Assembly (NCBI RefSeq): GCF_008123965.1
Contig: NZ_VSTH01000078.1
Span: 186,001 to 250,000, forward strand
DNA length: 64,000 nucleotides
Origin: Bradyrhizobium hipponense
Lineage (GTDB): Bacteria; Pseudomonadota; Alphaproteobacteria; Rhizobiales; Xanthobacteraceae
Direction: 5' to 3'
This document shows positions 17,794-26,900 of this stretch, piece by piece; positions within the stretch are counted from its first letter, which is position 1; every line of letters begins with the position of its first letter. The notes below the pieces were generated by a model. It was not told where the DNA came from. It worked only from the letters and a program-made list of their open reading frames with translations, and did no database searches. Both the position numbers and the translations under genes were made by a program.

Positions 17794-18021
17794 TCACTTC
17801 TTCTTCGCCTTGGGTTGCTTCTTTGGCACCGGGCCCGCTGCGGCTTCCCGTGCCAGTCGCTCTGCCTTCAGCCGCTCTCGATTCTGAGAAAAGGCCTTCT
17901 CGGCGAGCGCATGCTCGGACATGGCCTTCTCCGCGTCGACCTGGCGGAAGGCCTTGCGTGCTTCACGCTCCGCTTTACTGATCGGTTTCGGCGGTTCGTA
18001 TTCACCAAATGTTTTTGTCAT
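17794..18021 (-). CDS. small charged protein, paralogue 1
   Basis: A 75-residue highly charged protein, probably one long helix. It starts MTKTFGEYEPPKPISKAERE, continues with NRERLKAERLAREA and ends in a Lys-rich tail (KKQPKAKKK). GGAAAAG precedes the ATG. The central helix is shared with the next gene (NHKRLRAERLARDA there), so the two are tandem paralogues. The function is unknown; the composition suggests a nucleic-acid or protein-surface binder, but nothing more can be said. Confidence 0.65.
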   Translation of the reverse strand: MTKTFGEYEPPKPISKAEREARKAFRQVDAEKAMSEHALAEKAFSQNRERLKAERLAREAAAGPVPKKQPKAKKK

Positions 18022-18050
18022 CTTTTCCAATCTGATGCTTCTCTCAGGGG

Positions 18051-18236
18051 TCAATTCTTGCTCTTGAGCCCGGCATCTCGCGCCAGGCGCTCGGCCCTGA
18101 GACGTTTATGGTTTTCCTGGAACTCTGGATCGGCGTGGCTGTCCGCTATCGTTTGCCGCGCCCCAACGGGGTTTTGCGCCTTTCGGTCCGCTTCATCCGC
18201 GACCTGTTGCTCGGCGGAGCGCTTCCGTTTGGTCAT
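18051..18236 (-). CDS. small charged protein, paralogue 2
   Basis: A 61-residue charged protein starting MTKRKRSAEQQVADEADRKA and ending in HKRLRAERLARDAGLKSKN. It has the same NxxRLxAERLARxA signature as the gene 29 bases downstream, with which it is probably co-transcribed. AAGGAT lies 7 bases upstream of the ATG; upstream in-frame codons are rejected as a start because they run through tandem repeats. The function is unknown. Confidence 0.62.
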   Translation of the reverse strand: MTKRKRSAEQQVADEADRKAQNPVGARQTIADSHADPEFQENHKRLRAERLARDAGLKSKN

Positions 18237-18239
18237 TGC

Positions 18240-18267
18240 CAGATCCTTGCACCCAGATCCTTGCACC
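18240..18267. repeat. tandem 14-bp direct repeat
   Basis: CAGATCCTTGCACC occurs twice in tandem directly upstream of the start at 18236. A CCAAATCATT motif then repeats at a 16-base interval (about 18288-18313). These may be regulator sites or replication slippage products. Confidence 0.5.
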
Positions 18268-18462
18268 CATGATTGGTCCAGAGCTACCCAAATCATTAGC
18301 TATCCAAATCATTTCTGGGGTCTATGATAGACGTTTGTCGCGCAGGCGGCGACTTGAAAGTGGGTGCGGTCTAAACCAACGGCTTCAGCGTCCGGATGCA
18401 TTGCGTTGCAGCATGCTCCACGCTAGAGCAGCCGTAGATGAACTTTAGAGGTGAGCAAGCAC

Positions 18463-18669
18463 ATGTCATATGCTTATAAGCTGAATGAAGACGTTCGCCA
18501 CCAGCCCCAGGGTCCACAAGGACGTGAAGCAACTGATCCGCCGATGGTTTACACCATCGTTCAATGTATGCCGATCGAGGCAGATGGGCGTCTTCGGTAC
18601 CGTATCAAGAGCAAGTCGGACAATGTCGAGCGGGTCGTAACGGAAGATCAGCTGTCGTACTTTCAGTGA
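18463..18669 (+). CDS. small hypothetical protein
   Basis: A 68-residue product: MSYAYKLNEDVRHQPQGPQG, then PPMVYTIVQCMPIEADG and RYRIKSKSDNVERVVTEDQL. The alternating pattern of the second half suggests a small beta-barrel or SH3-like fold (RYRIKS...ERVVTE.QL) of the kind seen in short Bradyrhizobium conserved proteins. The ATG at 18463 is preferred; an in-frame GTG lies 12 bases upstream. GAGGTGAGC precedes it. The function is unknown. Confidence 0.62.
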   Translation: MSYAYKLNEDVRHQPQGPQGREATDPPMVYTIVQCMPIEADGRLRYRIKSKSDNVERVVTEDQLSYFQ

Positions 18670-18701
18670 TTGGCGCGCTTGATGAGCGTCGGAGTTTCGC
18701 C

Positions 18702-18881
18702 GTGTTGAATGAACGAGAAAAGATCCTGGTTGCCCTTCGAGAGAAGCCGCTCAAAGTGTACGAGGTCATGAAACGCGCCAATGTCACGAATGAGGAGGCT
18801 TGCCAGACCCTGCTGCTGAAAATGCGGGACGAGGGCCTGGTGAAGTTCGATATCCATAAGGGGCGATGGCACGTCGGATGA
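18702..18881 (+). CDS. small winged-helix-like protein
   Basis: A 59-residue product starting at a GTG with GGAG 7 bases upstream. The pattern REKILVALREKPLKVYEVMK, ANVTNEEACQTLLLKM and RDEGLVKFDIHKGRWHV is that of a minimal winged helix-turn-helix. A recognition-like helix is followed by a two-strand wing. It could bind DNA as a dimer; alternatively it is a protein-interaction module. A TTG one codon later is an equally possible start. It follows the gene at 18463 by 32 bases. Confidence 0.6.
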   Translation: MLNEREKILVALREKPLKVYEVMKRANVTNEEACQTLLLKMRDEGLVKFDIHKGRWHVG

Positions 18882-18955
18882 CTGGTGGAATTACGGCGAC
18901 CATCCAGGCATGTCGTGCCTGGTCGAGTACGCCGTACGAAACCGGCCCGGGTTCT

Positions 18956-20218
18956 TCATTGCCAGCGCCGGAAGATGACGCTGGCGTTGACGCCTCCAAA
19001 GCCGAATCCATTCGAAATCGCATGTTCCATCGTCATCGGCCGGGCCTCGCGGGCGACGACGTCGATACCTTCCGCGGCGGCGTCGCGATTGTCGAGATTG
19101 AGAGTGGGCGGCGCGACCTGATCGCGTAACGCAAGAATCGTGAAGATCGCTTCCGCTCCTCCGGCCGCGCCGAGCAGATGCCCCGTCGCCGATTTGGTGG
19201 CGCTGACGGCAATTCGCCCCTCGCGGCCGAACACGGCCTTGATCGCTTCCAGTTCGGAAAGGTCGCCAACCGGCGTCGAGGTGGAGTGGGCGTTGAGATG
19301 CTGGATATCGCCCGGCTCGAGACCGGCCTGCCGCAGAGCGGCTTCCATGGCGCGGCGCGCGCCGTCGCCGTCCTCGGGTCCTGAGGTGATGTGATAGGCG
19401 TCAGCCGTCGTGCCATAGCCCGCGATTTCGGCGATCGGTTGGGCGCCGCGGCGCAGCGCATGTTGCAGTTCCTCGATGACGAGGATACCGGCACCTTCGC
19501 CCATGACGAAGCCGTCGCGGTCGCGGTCGAAGGGCCGCGACGCACGCGCCGGCGTTTCGTTGAAGCCGGTCGAAAGCGCCCTGGCGGCCGCGAAGCCGCC
19601 GAGACTCACCAGATCGATGCAGGCTTCCGAGCCGCCGCAAATCGCAACATCCGCTTCTTCGGATCGAATGAGGCGCGCGGCATCGCCGATCGCCTGCACG
19701 CTCGCGGCGCAAGCGGTGACCGGCGTGCCGATCGGACCCTTGAAGCCGTAGCGGATCGAGACGTGACCGGCTGCGAGATTTGCCAGAAAGGACGGCACGG
19801 TGAAGGGCGAGAGCCGCCTGATCCCGCGCTGTTCGGTGGTCCGGACCGCCTCGACGATGGCCGGGAAGCCGCCGATGCCCGATGCGATCACGGTTGCCGT
19901 GCGCGCCAGCGACTGTGCGTCGGAAGGGGTCCATGCCGCTTGCGCAATGGCCTCGGCGCTGGCGGCCAATGCGAACAGGATGAAGCGATCCATCCTGCGC
20001 TGATCCTTCGCCGGCACAATGAGATCCGGATCGAAGCCTCCATCCGGATCGTCGGCCTTTGTCGGCACGAGTCCACCGACTCGCGCGGGGAGGGCAGCCG
20101 CCCATTCGGGAAAGGCGACCAGTCCTGAACGGGCTGCGCACAAGCGCGACCATGCCAAGTCACTGCCGCAGCCCAGCGGCGATACCAAGCCCAATCCTGT
20201 AACGACAACGCGACGCAT
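18956..20218 (-). CDS. beta-ketoacyl-ACP synthase II-type (FabF-like)
   Basis: A 420-residue thiolase-fold condensing enzyme. The Cys-His-His triad is visible: Cys170 in TACAASV, His in NAHSTSTPVGD and His in SATGHLLGAAGG. The Gly-rich C-terminal GFGFGGVNAS is also present. Such enzymes extend acyl-ACP by condensation with malonyl-ACP. The start at 20218 has AAGAGG upstream and gives the normal MRRVVVTGLG N-terminus. There is no acyl carrier protein or other FAS gene nearby. Instead it follows an Fe-type alcohol dehydrogenase and a TetR gene, so a special role (for example in very-long-chain or secondary fatty-acid synthesis) is possible but unproven. Confidence 0.9.
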   Translation of the reverse strand: MRRVVVTGLGLVSPLGCGSDLAWSRLCAARSGLVAFPEWAAALPARVGGLVPTKADDPDGGFDPDLIVPAKDQRRMDRFILFALAASAEAIAQAAWTPSDAQSLARTATVIASGIGGFPAIVEAVRTTEQRGIRRLSPFTVPSFLANLAAGHVSIRYGFKGPIGTPVTACAASVQAIGDAARLIRSEEADVAICGGSEACIDLVSLGGFAAARALSTGFNETPARASRPFDRDRDGFVMGEGAGILVIEELQHALRRGAQPIAEIAGYGTTADAYHITSGPEDGDGARRAMEAALRQAGLEPGDIQHLNAHSTSTPVGDLSELEAIKAVFGREGRIAVSATKSATGHLLGAAGGAEAIFTILALRDQVAPPTLNLDNRDAAAEGIDVVAREARPMTMEHAISNGFGFGGVNASVIFRRWQ

Positions 20219-20386
20219 AAAGACTACCTCTTTGAGTTGCCCATCAACCACGCCGTTCGGCTCGACCGAGAGCTCGCGTTCGAACCGAAATGGGGTCCTT
20301 GGCAGAGCACCGCAACGCGCCCGACCGGACCACAGCTCCGCAAACCGAGCTGATTGTCATGGCCAAATTTTTCCGTGCGAATTCGG

Positions 20387-21547
20387 CTAAGCGGCCATTC
20401 GCAGCAGATCGACGATGTCGGCTTCGCTTTTGAAGGGCCGCGGATTGGCCTGGACGAAGCGATGATTGATCGCAATCTTGCTGATCTGGTCGAACTTGTC
20501 TTCGCCGATACCGACGTCGGCAAGGCGGCCGGGCAGTCCAAGTCTGTTGGTGAATTCTGCGAAGGCAGCTGCGGCTTCCATACCCGGCTCGCCAAGAGCC
20601 GACGCAAGGCGCTGCTGCGCATCCTCGGTGAACGGCTTGTTGTAGCGGAGCAGGCTCGGCATGATGACAGGTGTGCAATAGTAGTGCGGAACGCCGAAGG
20701 TCCCACCAAGGACGTGGCCGATGCCGTGACTGGCTCCCATCGGGACCCGCGCCTGGAGGCCGAAAGCGGCGAGCCACGCGCCGTATTGAGACAGCCGGCG
20801 CGCCTCCAGATCATCAGGTTGCTGCAAGGTCCGGAGCATTCCCTCGCGCAGGGTACGAATGCCTGCCAGGACGACCTCGTCGGCGAGCGGCGTGCCGGCG
20901 GGTGAGCACAATGCTTCGATGCCGTGGTCCATCGAGCGCGTTCCCGATCCCATCCAGAGCTTGGAAGGCGTATGAAGCGTGAGGGCGGGGTCGAGAATGA
21001 TCGCCACCGGCATCATCTTAGGGTGGAAGAAAATCTGCTTCAGCTTCTGGCGCTCATCCGTGACGAGCGCTGCCGCGTTGTATTCGCCGCCGTTCAGTGT
21101 GGACGGTACCGCGATCTGTCGGATCTGGGGCGATCGGAACGGAGAAACGGTGACGCCCGGGCCCATGGGGAATGGATCGAAACCCGCTTCATCGCGGATG
21201 TCGTGTTCCATCGCCATGATGACGATCTTGGCGAGGTCGATCGCCGAGCCGCCGCCGACCGCGACGACCAGATCGGCTCCTGCGTCATCGGCTTGACGGG
21301 CCACCTCGGCAGCTTGCTTGCGCGTGGTGTGCTGCGCAATTCCATCGAAGGTCGCTGCATGCTTGTCGCCAAGCCTCCGCCGGATCTTCTCGATCTCGTC
21401 GGTCTTGGTGTTCAAGGTTCGGCTGACGATCAGGAAGACGCGCTTTGCGTCAAGCCGCTCCGCCTCTTCGCTGATCGCCTCGGACGCAGCTTTGCCGTAA
21501 ATGACGCGGTCAATTGCTGGAAAATTATGTACGCCGGTGCTGCGCAT
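20387..21547 (-). CDS. iron-containing alcohol dehydrogenase
   Basis: A 386-residue group III (Fe-dependent) alcohol dehydrogenase/maleylacetate reductase-type protein. The NAD(P) motif VAVGGGSAIDLAK lies near residue 105. Candidate metal ligands are in TRSMDHGIEAL and in GASHGIGHVLGG near residue 280. It oxidises or reduces an alcohol/aldehyde pair, substrate unknown. The start at 21547 is set by a textbook GGAGGA upstream of ATGCGCAGC; ATG codons further upstream lack such a site. It lies 35 bases after the TetR gene and is presumably repressed by it. Confidence 0.87.
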   Translation of the reverse strand: MRSTGVHNFPAIDRVIYGKAASEAISEEAERLDAKRVFLIVSRTLNTKTDEIEKIRRRLGDKHAATFDGIAQHTTRKQAAEVARQADDAGADLVVAVGGGSAIDLAKIVIMAMEHDIRDEAGFDPFPMGPGVTVSPFRSPQIRQIAVPSTLNGGEYNAAALVTDERQKLKQIFFHPKMMPVAIILDPALTLHTPSKLWMGSGTRSMDHGIEALCSPAGTPLADEVVLAGIRTLREGMLRTLQQPDDLEARRLSQYGAWLAAFGLQARVPMGASHGIGHVLGGTFGVPHYYCTPVIMPSLLRYNKPFTEDAQQRLASALGEPGMEAAAAFAEFTNRLGLPGRLADVGIGEDKFDQISKIAINHRFVQANPRPFKSEADIVDLLRMAA

Positions 21548-21582
21548 TTTTTGTCCTCCCATCAGTGCCGTGGCCGAGAGCC

Positions 21583-22161
21583 TCAAGCGGCGAAAGTCTC
21601 GCGAACCTGTCTTGTCGCCGCATCCAGAACGGCTTTAGCCAGTTCGGGATCGTTGACGACGCGCGATAGCATCACCGCACCGACCATGGTCGAGAGAATG
21701 GCCATGGCCTTGCGGCCGGACTCCTCGCCAGGGGTATCGGCAATGAAGTGGCCGAGGACTTCGAGATGCGCCTTGATGCCCGCTTCGAACGCCGCTTTAA
21801 CGTCTGGCCCCTGTCTGGCGGCATCTGAGCCGAGCGCCACGATCGGGCAGCCGTCCATCTTTTCTTCGCAATGGTCGGCACTCAGGTAAAACGCGATCAC
21901 TTCGCCAAGCGGATCACTAGGATTCTCCGCAGCCGCGTCCGACCATCGGCGGGACGCGCTCTCCAGCGCCCGTCTGGACGCCTCGACTGCCAGATCCTCT
22001 TTGGACGCGAACTGCTTGTAGAAGGCACCTTGGGTCAGTCCGGCACCCTCCATCAGATCCTTGAGACCGATGCCGTCAAAGCCATGCTCCCGGAAAAGGC
22101 GACTTGCCACATTGATTACGGCTTGGCGGTTTTCAGCGGCTTGAATGCGACTCACACGCAT
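21583..22161 (-). CDS. TetR/AcrR-family repressor
   Basis: A 192-residue regulator. The N-terminal helix-turn-helix (LKDLMEGAGLTQGAFYKQFA, about residues 31-50) is followed by a ligand-binding domain of the TetR_C type with GCPIVALGSDAARQG. It is divergent from the RND efflux operon and upstream of the alcohol dehydrogenase. The flanking region 22177-22325 has several AATCTA/TAGATT dyads that are the likely operators. It therefore probably represses both units and is induced by a toxic compound. Confidence 0.9.
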   Translation of the reverse strand: MRVSRIQAAENRQAVINVASRLFREHGFDGIGLKDLMEGAGLTQGAFYKQFASKEDLAVEASRRALESASRRWSDAAAENPSDPLGEVIAFYLSADHCEEKMDGCPIVALGSDAARQGPDVKAAFEAGIKAHLEVLGHFIADTPGEESGRKAMAILSTMVGAVMLSRVVNDPELAKAVLDAATRQVRETFAA

Positions 22162-22176
22162 CGTGGAACTCCGTTT

Positions 22177-22225
22177 GGATTTCGTCCGTAATCTAATATT
22201 GCACATAGATTTCACCCGCAATCTA
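22177..22225. promoter_or_regulatory. paired TetR operator-like dyads
   Basis: GATTTCGTCCGTAATC (within 22177-22195) and TAGATTTCACCCGCAATCTA (22206-22225) share a GATTTC-N2-CCG-N-AATC pattern. The second is a dyad with TAGATT/AATCTA arms. They lie 16-64 bases upstream of the TetR start at 22161. Confidence 0.55.
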
Positions 22226-22270
22226 TCAAGTGGAGATCACGTTTTAGTCAGCGCCTTAGTCAGCGTCGCT

Positions 22271-22325
22271 TTTTAGATTGCGAACGAACTCTATAAAGCC
22301 TATAGAGGTCATGCGAAATCTAAAA
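22271..22325. promoter_or_regulatory. nested palindrome at the efflux promoter
   Basis: Outer arms TTTTAGATT (22271-22279) and AATCTAAAA (22317-22325) enclose a perfect CTCTATA-AAGCC-TATAGAG hairpin (22289-22307). The outer arms use the same AGATT/AATCT half-sites as 22177-22225. It lies directly before the fusion-protein gene at 22340 and is likely its promoter/operator. Confidence 0.6.
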
Positions 22326-22339
22326 GGCGGGAGACGGAC

Positions 22340-23446
22340 ATGAAAATGCGGGGCTTTGCGGTGTTGGCCGGTATTCTGATCCCGGCGGGGGTCGCCACAT
22401 TCGTGACCATTGTCCTTCCCGCGCACGAAGCCGCTGCCGTGAGCGACCCGAGGCAGGAACCGCCGATCGTCAGCCTGGTGAGGGCAGCGCGAGCCGCTGG
22501 ATCCGACCGTGGCTTCACGGGCGTCGTGGGGGCCAGGGTGGAAAGCAATCTTGGCTTTCGCGTCGCCGGTAAGATCGTGGAACGGCTTGTGAATGTAGGT
22601 GAGCAGGTCAAGGCCGGACAGCCGCTGATGCGGATCGACGAGACCGACCTTCACCTTGCGCTGGCGGCCAAGCGCAACGCTGTTGCCGCAGCTCGTGCAT
22701 CGGTCGTTCAGACCGGCGCGGATGAGCAACGATACGCCAGCCTGGTAAGCGACGGCTGGGCTTCCCGACAGCGCTATGAGCAGGCCAAGGCCGCATCGGA
22801 CACAGCCAAGGCGCAACTTGCCGCGGCCGAAGCTGACGCACGGGTGGCCGAGAACCAGGAGACCTATTCCGTCCTGGTGGCGAGCGCGGATGGGACGGTC
22901 ACCCAAACGCTTGGTGAGCCGGGACAAGTGGTCTCCGCGGGACAGCCCGTTATCCGGCTTGCGGAGGCCGGTCCTCGCGAAGCGGTGGTCACGCTTCCCG
23001 AAAAAGTCCGACCGGCGATCGGCTCGGTGGCTGAGGCTAGCCTGTATGGGAGCGATGGTCGCCGCTGGACGGCTCATCTCCGGCAGTTGTCGGATTCCGC
23101 CGATGCCCAGACGCGCACCTACGAGGCCCGCTACGTGCTCGATGGTGAAGCCGCGGCGGCACCGCTTGGCGCGACGGTCACCATTCGGCTCGCAAGCCAG
23201 GAGAGTCAGCCGGAAGTCCAGGTGCCGCTGGGAGCCGTGCTCGACGACGGCAGAAAGACCGGCGTTTGGGTCTTCGACAGCGCGACCTCGACCGTACATT
23301 TTCGGCCCATCAAGCTTGTGCGTGTGACCAGCGAAGCCGCCGTGATCTCCGGGATGAGCTCAGGTGATCGGATTGTTTCGCTCGGCGCCCATCTCTTGCA
23401 GGACGGCGCTCACGTCAGGACCGCCGCTGAAAGCCGGAACAACTGA
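22340..23446 (+). CDS. RND efflux periplasmic adaptor (membrane fusion protein)
   Basis: A 368-residue HlyD/AcrA-type adaptor. An N-terminal hydrophobic segment (residues 5-25) anchors or exports it. The lipoyl halves are recognisable as GFRVAGKIVERLVNVGEQV and SADGTVTQTLGEPGQVV, separated by an alpha-helical hairpin rich in Ala/Gln (about residues 108-165). A beta-barrel and membrane-proximal domain follow. GGGAG lies 9 bases before the ATG. First gene of the efflux operon; joins the RND permease to an outer-membrane channel encoded elsewhere. Confidence 0.9.
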   Translation: MKMRGFAVLAGILIPAGVATFVTIVLPAHEAAAVSDPRQEPPIVSLVRAARAAGSDRGFTGVVGARVESNLGFRVAGKIVERLVNVGEQVKAGQPLMRIDETDLHLALAAKRNAVAAARASVVQTGADEQRYASLVSDGWASRQRYEQAKAASDTAKAQLAAAEADARVAENQETYSVLVASADGTVTQTLGEPGQVVSAGQPVIRLAEAGPREAVVTLPEKVRPAIGSVAEASLYGSDGRRWTAHLRQLSDSADAQTRTYEARYVLDGEAAAAPLGATVTIRLASQESQPEVQVPLGAVLDDGRKTGVWVFDSATSTVHFRPIKLVRVTSEAAVISGMSSGDRIVSLGAHLLQDGAHVRTAAESRNN

Positions 23447-23486
23447 AGCGTCTCAATCTTTCCGCGCTGGCCGTTGGAGAAGCCAC

Positions 23487-23945
23487 ATGCTGTACAGCTA
23501 CATCGTCGAGCAAGAAATCCGAAAGACCTTCGACCATGTCAACAACCATCGCTGGGATGAAGCGGTGAAAGCGGTTGCGCCGCATGTCCATCACCGCGTT
23601 TCCGGCGCCCACGCGCTTGGCGGCGAGCGCCACGACAAACAGGCCGTGCGCCGCTGGTTTGAGCGGCTCGGACGCGTCCTGCCCACTCTCCATCTCACGG
23701 TCAACAACGTCTGGGTGAAGGGCTGGCCCTGGAACACCACAGTCTTTGTCGAGTGGGACGGTACCGCAACGCTTCTCGACGGCGACGCCTCGTACGTCAA
23801 CCGCGGTCTCCACGTGTTCACTCTGCGGTGGGGCAGAGTCCATGCACTCGAGGAATTTCAAGATTCACAGCAAGCCGCCCGTGGGCTTGGCGTCCAAGCG
23901 GCAGCTGGCCTCACAGAAGCTGTCGCCGAACCAATTGTGAGTTAG
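23487..23945 (+). CDS. NTF2/SnoaL-like protein in the efflux operon
   Basis: A 152-residue protein of the nuclear transport factor 2 fold. The pattern QEIRKTFDHVNNHRWDEAVK, then GRVLPTLHLTVNNVWVKG and TVFVEWDGTA is typical of SnoaL/DUF4440-type cone-shaped domains with a ligand pocket. GGAG precedes the ATG. It sits between the adaptor and permease genes, 41 bases after the former and 3 bases before the latter, so it is co-translated. A role in binding or modifying the efflux substrate is possible, but catalysis cannot be inferred. Confidence 0.78.
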   Translation: MLYSYIVEQEIRKTFDHVNNHRWDEAVKAVAPHVHHRVSGAHALGGERHDKQAVRRWFERLGRVLPTLHLTVNNVWVKGWPWNTTVFVEWDGTATLLDGDASYVNRGLHVFTLRWGRVHALEEFQDSQQAARGLGVQAAAGLTEAVAEPIVS

Positions 23946-23948
23946 CAG

Positions 23949-26900
23949 ATGAACCTCAATCTTTCCGCGATCGCCGTTCGCGAACGGGCCGTCACCCTGT
24001 TCTTCATCCTCCTGCTGGCAGCCGCAGGCGCCTACGCCTTCCTCATGCTCGGGCGGGCGGAGGACCCCTCCTTCACCATCAAGACCCTGACGGTCACGAC
24101 GGTATGGCCAGGCGCGACGGCGCGCGAGATGCAGGACCAGGTCGCCGAACCGTTGGAGAAGCGCCTTCAGGAGCTGACCTGGTACGACCGAGTGGAGACG
24201 ACCACGCGGCCAGGCTATGCGTACATGACGGTGACGCTGAAGGACAGCACACCGCCATCTGCCGTGCAGGAGGAATTCTACCAGGCCCGCAAGAAGCTTG
24301 GGGATGAAGCGCGCAAGCTGCCCTCTGGTGTGCTCGGCCCCTTCGTCAACGACGAATATTCCGACGTGAGCTTCGCCCTTTATGCCCTCAAGGCGAAGGG
24401 CATGCCGATGCGCGAACTCGCGAGGCAAGCGGAGACCATTCGCCAGGACCTCCTGCACGTGCCTGGCGTCAAGAAGATCAACATCCTCGGCGAACGTCCC
24501 GAACAGATATTCATCGAGTTTTCCTATACCAAACTGGCAACCCTCGGCGTGTCGGCACAGGATATTGTTGCCGCCTTGCAGCGGCAGAACACCGTCACAC
24601 CGGCAGGCTCGATCGACACCAAGGGGCCGCAGGTCTTCATCCGGGTCGACGGCGCCTATGACAGCGTCCAGGCGATTGCCGACACGCCGATCGTCGCTGC
24701 GGGGCGAACGCTAAAACTCTCTGACATTGCCGATATCCGCCGCGGCTACGAGGATCCGCCGACCTACCTCATCCGGCATCAGGGTGAACCCACGATCACG
24801 CTCGCCGCGGTTATGCAAGAGGGCTGGGATGGCCTCGCGCTCGGCAAGGCGCTGGAGGAGAGGTCCGCAGCTATCGCTCGGACGCTGCCACTCGGGATGA
24901 CTCTGGCCAAGGTCAGCGACCAAGCCGTCAACATCACCTCGGCGGTTGACGAATTCATGATGAAGTTTGCGATGGCGCTCGGCGTGGTGCTGCTGGTCAG
25001 CCTGCTCAGCCTCGGCTGGCGCGTCGGCATCGTCGTGGCGACCGCCGTCCCTCTGACGCTTGCCGTCGTGTTCCTCATCATGCTGGAAACCGGGCGGTTC
25101 TTCGACCGCATCACGCTCGGTGCCCTCATCCTGGCGCTTGGTCTTCTCGTGGATGATGCCATCATCGCCATCGAGGTGATGGTGGTGAAAATGGAAGAGG
25201 GCATGGACCGCATCGCGGCGGCGGCCTACGCGTGGAGTCACACGGCGGCGCCAATGCTGTCGGGCACACTCGTTACGGTCGCCGGGTTCCTGCCGGTGGG
25301 TTTCGCGCGCTCGACGGCGGGCGAATACGCCGGCAACATCTTCTGGGTCGTGGGCTTTGCCCTCATCGTCTCCTGGATCGTCGCGGTGGTCTTCACGCCC
25401 TATCTGGGCGTCAAGATGCTGCCCGCGATCAAACCGATCGAAGGTGGTCACCACGCGATTTATGGTACGCCGAACTATCGGCGCTTGCGCGCGCTCATCA
25501 CCTTCGCCGTGCGCCACAAGTTCGTAACCGTCAGCATTGTCGCCATCGCTTTCGCACTTTCCGCCGTCAGCATGGGCGCGGTCAAGCAGCAGTTCTTCCC
25601 GACGTCCGACCGCCCCGAAGTGCTGGTGGAGGTTCGTCTGCCGGAAGGCACCAGCATTGAGACGACGACCGCCGCAGTCGAGAAGCTCGAACACTGGCTG
25701 CAGGACCAGCCGGCGGCCAAGATCGTCACGAGCTATGTCGGTCAGGGCGCTCCCCGCTTCTTCTTTGCGATGGCCCCGGAACTGCCAGATCCGGCCTTCG
25801 CCAAGATCGTCGTGCTCACACCGGACGCGGAGGCGCGCGAGGCTTTGAAGCGCCGGCTCCAAGAGGCGGTGTCTCAGGGGCTTGCACCCGAGGCCTATGT
25901 GCGCGTCACTCAGCTTGTGTTCGGACCCTACACGCCGTTCCCGGTCGAGTTTCGGGTGACGGGGCCTGATCCCGCGCAACTATACGCCATCTCCGATAAA
26001 GCGCTCGATATCATGCGAGGCGTGCCCGATGTGCGGCAAGCGAACCGCGATTGGGGTGATCGCACACCCGTGCTTCGCTTCATCCCGGATCAGGATCGAC
26101 TGAACCTCATCGGCCTCTCGCCAGCGGAAGTGGCCCGGCAGCTCCAGTTCCTTCTCACGGGCGTCGCCGTTACGCAGGTCCGCGAGGACATCCGCAATGT
26201 CCCCATCGTGGCACGCAGCGCCGGCGGCGAGCGGCTGGATCCGACACGTCTGGCGGATTTCTCACTGATGAGCCGGGACGGCCGCCCGATTCCGCTCGAC
26301 CAGATCGGACATTCGGAAATTCGTCTGGAAGAGCCGATCCTGAAGCGCCGCGACCGCACGCCCGTCATCACGATCCGCTCGGACATCAATGAAGCGACCC
26401 AGCCTCCAGAAGTTTCCAAGGAGATCATGAAGGCCCTTCAGCCGCTGATCGCAACCCTTCCGGCCGGCTATCGCATCGAATTGGGTGGCTCGATCGAGGA
26501 GGCGGAAAAGGCCAACACCGCGCTGGGTAAAATCTTCCCAGCCATGATTGCCGCCATGCTGATCGTCATCATGCTGCAGGTGCGATCCTTCTCGACGATG
26601 GCCATGGTCATGCTGACGGCACCGCTCGGCCTCGTCGGCGTCGTGCCGATGCTGCTCGCCTTCAACCAGCCGTTCGGGTTCAACGCCATTCTCGGCCTGA
26701 TAGGACTGGCGGGCATCCTGATGCGTAACACCCTGATCCTGACCGAACAGATCAAGGAGAACCGTGCTGCCGGCCTCGATGATTACCACGCCGTCATCGA
26801 AGCCACCGTGCAGCGCACGAGGCCGGTGATCCTGACCGCGCTTGCCGCCGTGCTGGCCTTCATCCCTCTGACGCATTCCGTGTTCTGGGGTTCGATGGCC

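Noticed and set aside
24711..25979. 422-codon minus-strand frame inside the RND permease
   Set aside because: Antisense shadow rich in Asp/His/Arg with no ribosome-binding site.
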